From: Arvicola amphibius
Lineage: Eukaryota > Chordata > Mammalia > Rodentia > Cricetidae
Assembly (NCBI RefSeq): GCF_903992535.2
Contig: NC_052047.1
Span: forward strand, 6,082,120-6,146,119
Length of the DNA stretch: 64,000 bases
Direction: 5' to 3'
Positions 28,080 to 40,204 of the stretch are shown piece by piece (position 1 is the stretch's first letter; each line of letters starts with the position of its first letter). The notes beneath the pieces were generated by a model that saw only the letters and a program-made list of their open reading frames with translations, did no database searches and had not been told where the DNA came from. The translations under genes and the position numbers were made by a program.

Positions 28080-28930
28080 CCCCAATAGATGCTGAGGTGG
28101 TAGTCAGAGTCACAGACCACAGATACACAGAGCCACCACCCATACTGTGGTCCCAGTCCTGGTCTGGTCCCTGGCAATGGCCTGAGCTGAAAGTCTGTGA
28201 TCCAGCCTTTTCTAGTGGCTTGGATTCAGCTAGCCCAGGAGCTGTTTTTTCCAAGCAGTCTCTCTGTAATTTGATGACCATTGTTATTGGAATCTGATTG
28301 TTGCCACAAAGTGCACTAGACCAAGCAACTCCATCTTCAAACTGCTCCTACTGATGAAGTTCCTATTGATGAAGACAGGATTTGTGAGTACCCCGGCCAT
28401 TCATTACTGTTCTCTTATGAGGGCTCCAATGAACCCTCTCCTTTAGACAATGTTTTTATGCTAACTGAACCTTTCTCTGCAGATCCTAAAAAGGCAAGAA
28501 GACCTGGCCCAATGAGAAAATACGAAGCTGGTGCCTGATGTTTTCCTTGACACTTCTGCTTAGGAGACATTCCAATGAGGTTAAAGACAGAGGAAAAGAA
28601 GGCCGTATTTTCCAATTACTAGCCTCAGGCTTGTGCTGCACTGAACTGTTTCTACCCCCTGCCTGTCTTCCCTTAACTGTCCCTTCTAAATTGGTTAATT
28701 AGCTCCATCTTTTGCTGTTTTTCTTCTTATTAAGCCAACTCATTTTAGCAGTGCATGGCTAACCATCTCTTCTTGCAATTTTGTTTCAAGAAATAGCTGA
28801 AGTTTCCTGCTGATTTGTAAGTGCTGAGGAAGATAACCAAAACCTCTCGAAGGGCAAACAGGAGAAATCTACTCAGTGTTTGGAAAGGACATAGGCTATT
28901 CACCATCATTCAATTCATAAACACAAGAAT
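28080..28930. other. Intergenic, no gene seen
   Basis: Unique sequence; short open frames on both strands overlap and lack motifs. Confidence 0.45.
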
Positions 28931-28934
28931 CACT

Positions 28935-29070
28935 CCTATCCAGTGGCACATACCTTTAGTCACAGCACTTTGGAGGCAGAAGACCTCTGAGAGTTAGCAG
29001 CCAACCTGATCTATGTAGCCAGTTCTAGACCCATGAGAGCTATACAGTGAGACCCTATCTAAAATAAACA
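28935..29070 (+). mobile_element. Diverged B1-type SINE
   Basis: 'agtggcacatacctttagtc', 'cagcactttggaggcagaag' and 'acagtgagaccctatctaaa' follow the B1/B4 right-arm order and end in an A-rich tail. Confidence 0.6.
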
Positions 29071-29299
29071 ACAAAGAAAGCACATTGTCCAACTTAGGAG
29101 AAAACAATTATAGATAAATGACAAACCATTAAGGATATAAAAAAAATATTCATGTTAAGTGTCTCAGTTACTGTTCTGCTGCTGTGAGAAGACTCCATGA
29201 CCAAGGCAACTTAAAGACAAAAATTTCCTTGGGGGTTAACTTCTCATTGCATGTTGAGAAAGTCCCATGGTACCTTAGTAATTTTCTCACCTTTGGGGG

Positions 29300-30220
29300 A
29301 TAAATGAAACATACATATCTAACGATTCAACACTAACATCCACAGATGAAAGAAAACATGTGGTTTTGGGGGGGGGGGTCTGGGTTACCTCACTCAAAAT
29401 GACTGTTTCTCTTCCATCTATTTATCTGTATATTTCAGGTTTCTTAAAAGTTAAATGATACTCCATTGTATAAATATGCCACATTTTCATTACCCATTAA
29501 TCAGTTGATGGGCATCTTGGCTGTTTCCATTTCTCGGTATTGTGGAAAGAACAGCAGTAAATATGGATGAGTAGATATCTCTAGACTAGCATACTGAGTT
29601 CTTTGGATGTGTACCTAACAGGAGTATGGCTGAGTCATATGGTAGATCTATTTTTAGCTCTTTTAGAAACCTTAATTTTTTTGTAGTGGCTGCACCAATT
29701 TGTATTTCCACCAGCAATGGATAAGTGTCCCAATTTCCTCACATCCAAGCAGACATTTTCAACATTTTTTAAACCTTAGCCATTCTGACTATGGTCAGAT
29801 GAAATCTCAAAGAAGTTTTACTCTGAATTTTCTCTAGCAGCTAATATATTGAACATTTTTCAATATTTTCAACTATTTGTATTACATCATTGAGAATTCT
29901 GTTTAGTTCTAGTCCCCATCTTTTAACTAGAGTGTTTGTTTAACCTCTTAATTTTAAAATTATGTATATATTCTATATACTATTCCTCTTTCAGATGCAC
30001 ATCCAATAGGCAGCTTTCCCACTCGGTATGCTACCTCTTCACTGGTATGATTGTGTGCTTTACTAGAGAGAAACCTTTTAGCTTCACGAGGTTCCCTTTA
30101 CAAACTGCAGCTTTAATGTATGTGCTCTTTGGGTCCTAGTCAGAAAGTTCTCTCCAGTGCCGATGAATTTAAGGGTATTGCCTACTTTTTCTTCTACCAA
30201 AGTCTGAATATTATGTCTTA
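29300..30220 (-). mobile_element. Old L1 ORF2 fragment, reverse strand
   Basis: 'gatgggcatcttggctgttt', 'ttgtatttccaccagcaatg' and 'catctttt' blocks are antisense L1 ORF2. It is heavily decayed. Confidence 0.7.
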
Positions 30221-30224
30221 TATT

Positions 30225-31950
30225 GAGGTCCTTAATCAAGACTCCTCATGTGGCAGGAAACAACAGGATTCAGTCCCTGATTTTCATGGAGAGAAGAGTA
30301 GAAATCTCCCAGCACCATCTTCCACTGGGAAAGGCAGGCTATGGAAGCTAATGCTTGCACCTGCTTTGTGTTGTTTTTGTACTGTCCTGTAGAAGTGGCT
30401 ACCTGCTTTCTTTAGAAGCAATAAAAACCTAATATATGCCAGTGTTCTAGCTTGCTTTCTGTTACAAAATAGTCTAACTACAAGCAGAAGTAAGGGATTT
30501 GTTTGGCTTAAATTTCCAGGTAACAGGCCATCACTGAGGGAGTTCAGGGTGGGAACCTGGAGGAAGGAACCATGGAGGAACACTGCTTACTGGACACTCC
30601 CTTGATCACGCTCAGAAAGCTTTGTTATACAACCCAAAATGCATCTGCTTATGAATGTCTCCTCTCTCCATGGACTGGGCCTTTCTTCATCAATTAACAA
30701 TCAAAAAATTTCCCCGCAAACATGCCCAAAGGCCAATCTGATCTAGGCAATTCTTCAGTTGAGATTCCCATGCCCAAAGTAACTGTAAAGTTGACAAAAA
30801 TTAGCCAGCACAATCATTCTTTCACTGGGGCTTTTGCAAGAAGTCCAAACAAATAGGAAAAGTTCCCTTCACATGTATTGACACAGGCAATATCTTTATT
30901 CACCACGGTTCAGAGAATAAAGGAGATCGTACCCATATGCAATGATGGATTACTAAGTAAGGCCTAATCATAAAGAATTTTTTGTGTGTGTCTGTGCACA
31001 TGTGTGTGTGCAATTATATGGTTTTGAACTTTATTTTAAAGACACTTCAAACCAGTAAAATATTAAGCAAGAAAATTAAAAAGTGATATTTGCATTATAA
31101 CAAATATTCTAATCTCATGAGAAAGACGGATTGGATATGAGCAGCACCGGACCCAGCCAGGTAGAGATATATAACCTAGAGCTCAAGTTAATGAAGTCAA
31201 CAGATGGGAAAGACATATTATAATCTGCAAATCCACAAACTTAATTGCACATCTGAGGCTGTTAACCTTCCTTGTTTGTCAGTCATTTTTGCTGGGTAAT
31301 GAGTAACTTGTAAGGGATAGGTTACTTTTTCCCTTTCCCGTCCTGTCCCCTCTCTCTACTTGCCATCTCCGTAAGCATAGCTCCAGATATGCAAGCTTTA
31401 TCTCTCTTGGTCAAAAGCCACCTTTGACTGTTAAGTCTCTTCTTCCTTACCCATGATGCCTTCATCTTCCCTGACCACCTCCTAGCCTGTGGCTATCTCC
31501 ACACACACAGGCCCAGGGACCTCCCTCAACCATCCTCTCATCTGCACCCACAGGATTAGCTTCAGACTCATCAGGAGCCATCTTTGCCTGGTGCAGGCAA
31601 ACAGCCCATTCATCAGTTTTACCTGGCCTAATCCACGTCATAGAGCTCCTGCGTTAGCCTGACCTAAGGAAAGCCATATTATCACATTAGACACAACCAA
31701 AGAATTCCACATGCCCAGAGTAAATCACAACACTGATGACCAAGACACCATGTTTCCCATCCTTCAAACTACTTAGATAAATCCCAAGACACAGATTTTT
31801 TTTAAAATAATTTTATCAAAGAATTTGTAAAATTTAAAGAAAAAAACATGAACAAACACATCACTGATCTTCAAGAGAATAACAATAAATGACAGAGTTA
31901 TATCTAGGAAAATACAAATCCAGTACTAAGTGAAATAACAAAGATTATAC
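30225..31950. other. Intergenic, no gene seen
   Basis: Unique sequence with a short TG-rich patch at about 30982-31012. No domain-bearing ORF. Confidence 0.45.
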
Positions 31951-32255
31951 AAGATTTGAAAATTAAATTCAATAAAGAGAAACATTGAAAAACTAAAATG
32001 AAGGTAGAGCTGAAAATCTCAACATCCCAACTAGAAAACTCAGGGGAAAGGCTTATAAACAGAAGGAATCAAGCAGAAGTTATAACAGAACTTGAAGTTA
32101 GATGAAATGAACAAATAATATTTTTTAAAAAAAATTTGAAAAGCATGGGAAAGGAACATACAGGAAATGTAGGATGCCAACAAAATACCAAATCTTCTAT
32201 TATAGGCATAAATGAGGGAAAAGAATACCAGAACAATCCCACAAACAAGATCTTT

Positions 32256-32425
32256 TTTTATTTTTTTTGGTTTTTTTCGAGACAGGGTTTCTCTGCAGCT
32301 TTTTTAGAGCCTGTCCTGGAGCTAGCTCTTGTAGACCAGGCTGGTCTCGAACTCACAGAGATCCGCCTGCCTCTGCCTCCCGAGTGCTGGGATTAAAGGT
32401 GTGCGTCACCACCGCCCGGCACAAA
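32256..32425 (-). mobile_element. B1 SINE, cricetid subtype, reverse strand
   Basis: A nearly complete antisense B1: a T-rich start, 'gagacagggtttctctgcag', 'gagctagctcttgtagacc', 'ctcccgagtgctgggattaa' and 'caccaccgcccggc'. The 'agctagctcttg' variant is what points to a cricetid. 'cacaaacaagatcttt' after it repeats 'cacaaacaagatcttt' before it, an approximately 16-bp target-site duplication. Confidence 0.9.
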
Positions 32426-32454
32426 CAAGATCTTTAATGAAAGCACAGGACAAC

Positions 32455-32610
32455 ACCAGACGGTGGTATTGCATGCCTTTAATCCCAGCACTTGGGAGGC
32501 AGAGGCAGGCAGATCTCTGTGAGTTTAAGGCCAGCCTGATCTATAAGAGCTAGTTCCAGGATGAGCTCCATAGCTACAGAGAAACCCTTTCTTGAAAAGC
32601 CAAAAAATAT
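32455..32610 (+). mobile_element. B1 SINE, + strand
   Basis: 'catgcctttaatcccagcac', 'ggcagaggcaggcagatctc', 'gagtttaaggccagcctga' and 'ctacagagaaaccctttctt' in B1 order. Opposite orientation to the B1 30 bp upstream, so the pair forms a diverged inverted repeat. Confidence 0.88.
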
Positions 32611-32770
32611 TGCATAGGACAAACCTGAAAAAAGACATATTCATAAAATTCATATTCAAGAAGCAATCAGAACTCCAACTTTATGAGATCAGAAAAGAAA
32701 TATCCCATGTCATATCCTAGTCAAAACACTAAATAAAGAGAGAAATGAGTACTGAAAGCAGCCGAGGGGG

Positions 32771-32830
<60 letters not shown>

Positions 32831-32932
32831 AGGGAGGGAGGGAGGGAGGGAGGGAGGGAGGGAGGGGGAGGGAGAGAGGGGGGAGGGAGGGAGGGAGAGA
32901 GGGAGGGAGGGAGAGAGAGAGAAACCCCACAA
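32771..32932. repeat. (GA)n and (GGGA)n tract
   Basis: About 50 bp of pure GA is followed by about 100 bp of GGGA/GGA repeats. All-purine on this strand, with many runs of three G. The Arg/Glu/Gly or Ser/Leu/Pro frames are artefacts. Confidence 0.95.
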
Positions 32933-34084
32933 GTCACACATAGAGAAAGTCCATCTGACTTCTCAAAAGAAACTCTAAAAGCCAGAAGATCCTGGAACAA
33001 CTCATTCCAAGTTCTAAAAGACCATGACTACCAGCCTAGACTGCCATACCCAGGAAGGAGGAAGAAAAACTTACCATGTGATCAAGGTGGAAGGCCACCT
33101 GACAAGTGGGACCTCACAAAACTAAAAAGCTTCTGAACAGCTACAGAACAATCCATCTAGTGAAGAAGAAACTCATATAATGAGAAAGAGTCTTTGACAA
33201 CTATTCATTATTAATCCTGACAGAGGATTATTAGCCAAAATACAAACAGAACTCAAAAAAGCCAAGGAAACAAATTATTCAACATTTAAAAAATGAACAG
33301 AGATTTCCTAAAAGAAGAAGTTAAAAAAACTAAGAGATGTTTCAAAAAGTGTTCATCATTCTTAGCAATAGGGGAAATGCAAATTAAACCAGCTTTTGAG
33401 ATTTCTTCTTACTTGCATCAGTTAGACTCAGATCAGCAAAACAAATGACAAATGTTGCCAAGGTTGTAGAGCACTTGGACCCCTCATTCACTGTTGGTGG
33501 GAATGCAAATTGATACAGATATTCTGAGAAGCAATATGGAAAATACCGAAAATAAATGTAGCACATTACTTAGCTATATTACTCCTTGGCATCCTATTCC
33601 ACAGATACTTGCTCAGTCATGTTCATTGCCTTCCTATTCACAATAACTAGGAAAGGAAAAAAAACTAAAAGTCCATTCACCACATGAATAGCTAGTGAAA
33701 ACATGGTGAGCCTATATTTGGGAATACTATTCATCTGGGAAGAAAAGTACAATCCTGAAATCTGCAGGTAAATGAATGGACCTAGAAAAGATTGTATAGA
33801 GTGAGGTAACTGAGTCCCAGAAGATGCTAAGTGTTCCCTCTAATCTATGGTTCCTAGCTCCAACTCCTCAGATAGATAACATGGAGTAACTAGAGAAACC
33901 AGAAAACTACAGGTACTTGGAATGCAGTGGGTAAGATGGCAGAATACAGGTGATCTGATGCAGGAAACAGAAAAACAGGGAGGGAGCTCTGACTTGGGAG
34001 GAGTGGGGAAGTTGATACAAAAGGGGAAGGGTGAGAAGATGAAGGGCATAGATAAGCCACAGAAGCAGAGGACCTGCTAAGGGT

Positions 34085-35265
34085 GGAGCAGAGGCTACAA
34101 GTCATGCTCAGCCAGAGTCTTAAGGATCTCATGGGAACAGGCTTAGCCCTGAATTTCAACAAGTTTGTTTGAAATACACAAGACATTTCAGGAAAGCAAT
34201 CCAAAGCCCCATGTATTTTCTCTTGGTTATTGCACTGAACATGACTGCCTGCTACACTTTATGTGTGTCCTTAAAATAAGAGCAGTCTCTCTTCAGGCAG
34301 GCAGAGGAGGTTGGGGGTGGGAGTGTGGAAGGAGACATTGGTGAACACTGAAGTGGGCTGTGAGGACTTTTAGATGAGATAGTCACATTAAACTAACCTG
34401 TCGTCACAGAAGGAAGAGGAAGGCGGGGGGGGGGGGGAGGGGAAGGAGGAGGAAGAGAGACAGAAGAAGAGAAGGTCATGAGTAGAAAATGGAAAAGAAT
34501 GAACTTGTAGATTTCTTTGAATTATTTAGGAGTCAGCATAACAATACAGACTGACCCCAGAGCTTATATTAGTGTGGATTTGGGCTACAAGGACACATCG
34601 TCATGGAAACTGAAATAGCCCAATGACTGGCGAAATGGACATCCTCTTTGATGTGCTGGAGAGACTGGCACTCACTTGTTTAGTCTGGTCATGATCTCCA
34701 TGAATGAAATATTCTTTTGACACTGAACTGAAATCTCAGTTTTTTATTAGATTTCTCATTAAGACCTAGCGGCAACCCTTTGATGAAACAAATCAAACAG
34801 CACTTTCACGGGGGTATAATTTGTAAAACTCATTTGTAAACTGGAGTTTCTGACCTGTAGACTCTCCAGTGTTTACTTGAGAGTACCGTAGAGGAAGAAC
34901 TTCACACCCGGGTCCACCTACACTGACTTACAGCGCAAGTCCACTTACACTGTCAAGTGGAGAAGGGCTTATTTCCATTCAGTTTCAGAGGTTTCGCAGA
35001 CAGCTGGCTCCATTGTTCTTGGCTGTGGGAAGGCAGGAAGCGTGTGGAAAAGCATTGTTGATTGCCTCATGGAGGTGAAGAGGCAGGGTGAGACAGAGAA
35101 GGGAGTTGAGAACAAGAGATGTCATTTCCCTGTTCCTACAAGCTCCAAAGCCTGTAGGTTACCACCTGCCAACAGGACGTTCGCTTGTGTCTGTCTCCCT
35201 TGATGAGGACAGCATAGTTACCAGGCAGTCACCACTCAATCACATGACCAGCTGGGGACCACAGC
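34085..35265. other. Intergenic, no gene seen
   Basis: Unique sequence with an uninterrupted G-run and GA-rich patch at 34423-34475. Confidence 0.45.
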
Positions 35266-35268
35266 TTC

Positions 35269-35271
<3 letters not shown>

Positions 35272-35311
<40 letters not shown>

Positions 35312-35314
35312 GTA
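35272..35314. repeat. (TG)n microsatellite
   Basis: About 20 TG units, nearly perfect. Confidence 0.93.
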
Positions 35315-35319
35315 ATTAC

Positions 35320-37200
35320 ACCACGAAGCATGTAAGTAATATGGGAGACCAAATGCGTACACAATGCTAGTAACGGTGGACTGTTCCTTCTCTAAATTTC
35401 TCATTAATTTGGCTAATAGTAAAACAAAGCATGATCCTATTATCCAACTCCCATGTTTTATGTTGCTTTTACACATTGATCACCAAGGTTTCTGATGGGA
35501 AATCAGATTATTCCATCAGAGCAGAATGGAGAGAGGGGCAGAGAGTGCCTGTGACATACAGTTGAAGAGAAAAAAGCAAGTTTTGATATGATCCTGATAG
35601 AGTAACTCCAGGAAGCCCGATTACTAGAGACAATCAGTTTCTAAGACGGCTACTAGGTCCAGTTAGGACTGAGTTTGTTGACAATCTAAGTTTTTAGTGC
35701 TTTTGATGTAGAGCTCCCTGCAGGCTAGGTCTGCTAATAGAGCTGGTGAAACACACTAGGCGGTAATGGTGGCTGCATTCGGGATGAGGCACTGCGTCAG
35801 CTCACAGCTTCCACCGTAACTTAGTGCGAATGCAGCTGAAGATTTTTAATGCGCTCATTTTCTTGCTGATGAAACTTAATGATTTCACTCAACCAGACTG
35901 GAAAATATAGATTATTGATGATGGCATATGAAGTTTCACAAGATTGAAAAGACCATGAACAACCATGAACAACAATTCCAAAACAACTTGAGGGAACTTT
36001 TATCAGCATAGAATATTCCATTAGAAAGAGAGCTGGGTGACTCACAATTGCTCATAAAGAACAGATCTGCTGTGGTCACTCAAAATATGTTCTCATCTAA
36101 ATACAGCAATAAACAGTAATGAATAGAGGTGGGTACAATTGTAACTATTCAGACACTGAGTAGACTTGATATACTCTGACAGTCTTGCTTTTAACCCACA
36201 GAGGAAAGGTTCCCCAGTGCCACATTCAAAACTGGATATTGCTCAAATCAAAACTTTGACACTAAGCATTTATGCCTGAAAAGCAAATATTTTTCACCAA
36301 TATATTTATAATAAACAAATTATAAATTTATAGCCTATTGGAAACATTAGTTTTTGAAATAATGTAACAAATGTACTTCTGTAAATAATATAATCATGGT
36401 TGTACTATCAATACATGAGAATTCATGATTCAAGTTTACATCGCATACTATTTTAAATATCAAAATATTGGACATTGGTATACTTGAATTCTTGTTTGAA
36501 TATTGGAATTTCATATGACTAATATGTCTTCCTGTTTGCTTATAAGCTTCATTCACCCAATTCAGGAAATAATGCATTTTGTTCATACTTCTTTTCAAGG
36601 AATAATGTGAGATAGCATAGCACTTTTTAAGTTTAAAAGTAGTCATAATTGTTAAATTCAAAAGTCCATCTTTCACTGAATCTTTGTCTTTGCTACTTTT
36701 AGCCCATAGAAATACTGTGGGGTCTTGTCGATGTTTAAGTAGAAAGTCCCGAGCCCTTGCTATCATCCTTCCACCTCTAATTCAGCAATAGTTGACAAGT
36801 TCTCTTGAAAACTCAGAAGCATCTGAAAGACTCCTCTACTCTGGGCAAATGTGAAATCAAACTCAGCAAAGTCAACAGAATTTGTATGGAATCTCTTCCT
36901 CCAGAACAATGTCCTATGGTCCAAGGTGTTCCTCCCACCTTCTCCTAAGAAAAAAAAGAGGTTGGTGTACATGTCAATTGCCCCATTTTTTTTTTCTGAG
37001 AAGTCTCCCCAAAGGGTTGGCCTCTGTACAGGTAGCCTTGGAGCTCTGACTGGACTAGCACAGCCTAACCACCTGAGGGAGAATGGACAGGGGTAAGGTA
37101 AGACAGGATGTCTCTTTCTGTGTTCAGTACTGACTGAGAAGATGGGGGAGGAAGGACAGCCTCCCTTACTGTTGGTGAGAGAATGAATGGATGGGTATTG
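35320..37200. other. Intergenic, no gene seen
   Basis: AT-rich unique DNA. The 139-residue reverse frame at 36347-36766 and the 146-residue frame at 36763-37203 have no motif I recognise and mixed composition, so I do not call them. Confidence 0.4.
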
Positions 37201-37204
37201 CATA

Positions 37205-37950
37205 CCAAACAGACAGAAAACTTGCTTCTTTCAGGGAAGAGAAAGAGCTGGTAGAGCCATCAAGATGAGAGTCTGCTTTAGAAGAGGGCTGGCCAGACTG
37301 ACTGATAAGGACCCTTTACTCTGTGAGATCCATCAGCGAAAACTGGGAGAAGTTTGTATATTACTTGATAAACAAATCTCAACACAAGTTGTGAGAAATG
37401 AAGAATTATGCAGACAAGTTCTGAACAAGCAGGAAGTTGAACCCTTAGAGATGAATCCTAATGAAATAACAGTATGTCCTGGAAGGGAATTCAAAATAGC
37501 TGCCTTAAAGATGCTTTCCAAAGTCCAAAGAATAATGCATGAGCAGAGGATTTCATCTAATTGAGAGAAAATGCTGAAATGTTCTAAACAACAGCAACAA
37601 AATCAAACTGAAGAAAAAAATTAACTAAGCTTTTAAAAAACCAGTAGAAGGTGTCAGACAGATCCTAGATCAGGCAGAAGTAAACGTCCATGCACTTAGA
37701 GAAGCTTCCAAAAATAATTCAAATAACCAAAAGGAAATTGAAAAAAAGAAACATAAGATGCTTAAGCTGAGGATGACATCGAATAATGTATGAAATGCAA
37801 GAGAACACAAAGAAAGGAAAAAGGCCAAATACCAGAGCTTAAGCGAAAATATCTTAACATCTATAAACTGTTGAAATACGGAGAAGAAAATGGTTATCTA
37901 TAATTAAGAAGCCTTTAAAGGACAATAAATAAGTTGTACCCAAAGAAATT
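37205..37950 (+). pseudogene. Possible decayed coding-derived segment (coiled-coil-like)
   Basis: The first part (37187-37564) is open for 125 codons. It has plausible protein composition, including LLDKQISTQVVRNEELCRQV and NKQEVEPLEMNPNEI, Leu/Glu/Lys-rich and helix-like. Later stretches continue in other frames with Lys/Glu-rich text (about 37650-37870), as expected of a frameshifted relic. A pyrimidine stretch plus AG (cttgcttctttcag) sits just before 37236. I do not recognise the parent gene. It could be a processed pseudogene, an old retroelement piece or chance. Confidence 0.35.
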
Positions 37951-38029
37951 TACCCCAGATGTTTTATGTTAAAATATACAAATGTCAAAATAAGATTTGA
38001 AAACTGAAAAAGTGAAGCATCAAATGTAT

Positions 38030-38282
38030 GAACACCTCCATATGACATATGAGCACCTCCATATGACGCATGAGCACCTCCATATGACACATGAGCACCT
38101 CCATATGACGCATGAGCACCTCCATATGACGCATGAGCACCTCCATAGGACGCATGAGCACCTCCATAGGACGCCATGAGCACCTCCATAGGACGCATGA
38201 GCACCTCCATAGGACGCATGAGCACCTCCGTATGATGCATGAGCACCTCCATATGATGTGTGAGCACCTTTGTATGATTCTG
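38030..38282. repeat. 21-bp minisatellite, 12 copies
   Basis: Twelve copies of a 21-bp unit starting gagcacctccata. Copies fall into blocks: an early 'tatgac' type, a middle 'taggac' type, then 'tatgat' copies, with one 1-bp insertion near 38175 that shifts the frame. Met/Glu/His frames on both strands are repeat artefacts. Confidence 0.95.
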
Positions 38283-38289
38283 TTTTGTT

Positions 38290-39180
38290 GTTGTTATTGC
38301 TGTTGTTTGGGGTTATTTTTAGAAGATCCTTTGATAGTAAGAATGGAGTTGATAATAATGAATTATTTCAGTGGCCCATCCTCATCTCTATATAGATTAT
38401 GCAAACTGAAAGGGACATTAAATCTCAGTTGATTGCACTATAGGCCTAGTGAACTTAACAGTTATAAACAGAATCTTCCACCCAATGGAACTGTAATTTC
38501 CCTCATCAGCCCATGCCCCTTTCTCTAAAACAGTTCACAATCTAATCCACAAGTCAAACCTTACTGTTTTAGTCACTTCTCAATAGTTGTGAAAAAAATA
38601 ACTTGACCAAAGAAACTTATAAAAGAAAGCATTTAATCTGTAAGCTTATAGTTGCAGAGGCTTAGGGTCTATGACCATGAAGAGGGGGAGTATAGCAGCA
38701 GCAAGTTAGAGAGATATAAGCAGGAATGGAAGTAACCACATCATTTCTATTTGTATATGAAATCACCCCATACTTAAAAGACAAAGAAGATTCAACCAGA
38801 GACCTTTGGATACGAAAAACACTTTCAGAAAAGTAGGAGAGTAAAACATCAACAGAGTGGAAAGAACATAAGCAGGATAAAGAGAAGCATGCCGCAGAGA
38901 GGCGTCTGAACATGACACGGCTGTGGCACTCATGAGATCTCCTTAGCTATGGTGGTTTTCACAAGTCCTGTACAAACTGGACCTGTCAATATTTCATCCC
39001 AGGTAGGGGAGGAGCACATGAGGCCCTACGCCTCCCTGAGGGACAACTGAGAGGTAATGATTATGGGGTGAAAGTACATCCTTTTTTTTCAGTAAGTGCT
39101 ATATCCACTGATAAGTTGCCTGTGCGCCACTAAATAATCATCCATCCAGTCTCATGCAAGAAACACTAGTTAAACACAGT
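38290..39180. other. Intergenic, nothing recognised
   Basis: Unique sequence with no convincing ORF. Confidence 0.45.
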
Positions 39181-39184
39181 GGGG

Positions 39185-39465
39185 CACACACATAGGCATC
39201 TACACGCAAAATATACACACATATACATATGCATACACATGAAAAACATACACATACATAAGCACACACATATATATGCATACACATGTGTATATGTACA
39301 CATACATATATACATACATATACATATATACATAGATGCATGAGCACACATTTACATGTATGAACACATATATACACATAAACAGACAATATGCACACAT
39401 ATATACATGCACACATACACCCACACATGCACAGACACACACACACACACACACACACACACTCC
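39185..39465. repeat. CA/TA-rich microsatellite
   Basis: Long degenerate (CA)n with ATACAT variants, ending in a perfect (AC)n at about 39434-39462. The Cys/Val/Met frames on the reverse strand are artefacts. Confidence 0.92.
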
Positions 39466-39469
39466 TTTA

Positions 39470-40200
39470 AATCTGAGAGAAACTATACAGTGGTTTTTCT
39501 GAGTCTAGTTCATTTCACCTAACCTAATAAGCTCTATCTGTAACCATTTTTCCTTAATGGCATTCACTTCATTTTCTTTCATGGCTGCATAATGTTCCAT
39601 TGTGTATATGTGCCATATCTTCATATCCAGCCAATTGTTTCTAGCCTCTCTGCCCTCACTGTTTCTTGGCTGTTGTAATCAGTCTAGCCATAAATATGAT
39701 ATATGAAGTACTTCTGTGGGTGTTGATTTACAGTATTTTAAGTGTATACCCGGGAGTGGTAGAGTCTACCAGTTGTGACCAAGTGGTTCCCCATATCCAT
39801 ACTACAATTTGCTGTCGCAGATTTCTCCTGTGATTGCCATTCTGCCTGGGGAAGATGGAATCTCTAAGCAGTTTTAATTTGCATTTCATGATAACTAAAG
39901 TTCCTTGGTAATTTTTTTCAAGTATTCTTTGGCTATTTTTTTCTTTCAAAAATTGTCTGTTAGCCTACTTATTGCTGAGATAATTATTTTTGTGGTTAAT
40001 TTTTACAATTCTTCATAGATCCTGGATATTAATCCCCTATCTGATGTATAGTTGGGAAATAATATTTCCCATTCTGTTGGCTCTCTGTATTATTTGCTGC
40101 ACATAGACTTCTTAATTTCATAATAATTGTAGTTGACAATTCTTAGGATTGTTTCACGTGCTGTTGGAGTCCTGATAGAAAGTTTTTCTTATGCTTAAAC
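39470..40200 (-). mobile_element. L1 ORF2 fragment, reverse strand
   Basis: 'catggctgcataatgttcca', 'gattgccattctgcctgggg', 'aatttgcatttcatgataac' and 'gatattaatcccctatctg' are antisense L1 ORF2 landmarks. Confidence 0.8.
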
Positions 40201-40204
40201 TTTG

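Larger units (their letters stand above)
31960..34080 (+). mobile_element. Composite old L1/HAL1-like region with nested SINEs
   Basis: ORF1-like text ('aaaagccagaagatcctgga', 'ctgccatacccaggaagg') is followed by ORF2-like text ('ggacctcacaaaactaaaaa', 'tggtgggaatgcaaattgat', 'tgaatggacctagaaaa') on the + strand. It is interrupted by two B1s and a GA/GGGA tract. All frames are broken. Confidence 0.65.

Noticed and set aside
32710..33000. Ser/Leu/Pro-rich and Arg/Glu-rich open frames across the GA tract
   Set aside because: Pure microsatellite translation; all frames are open because the repeat has no stop codons.
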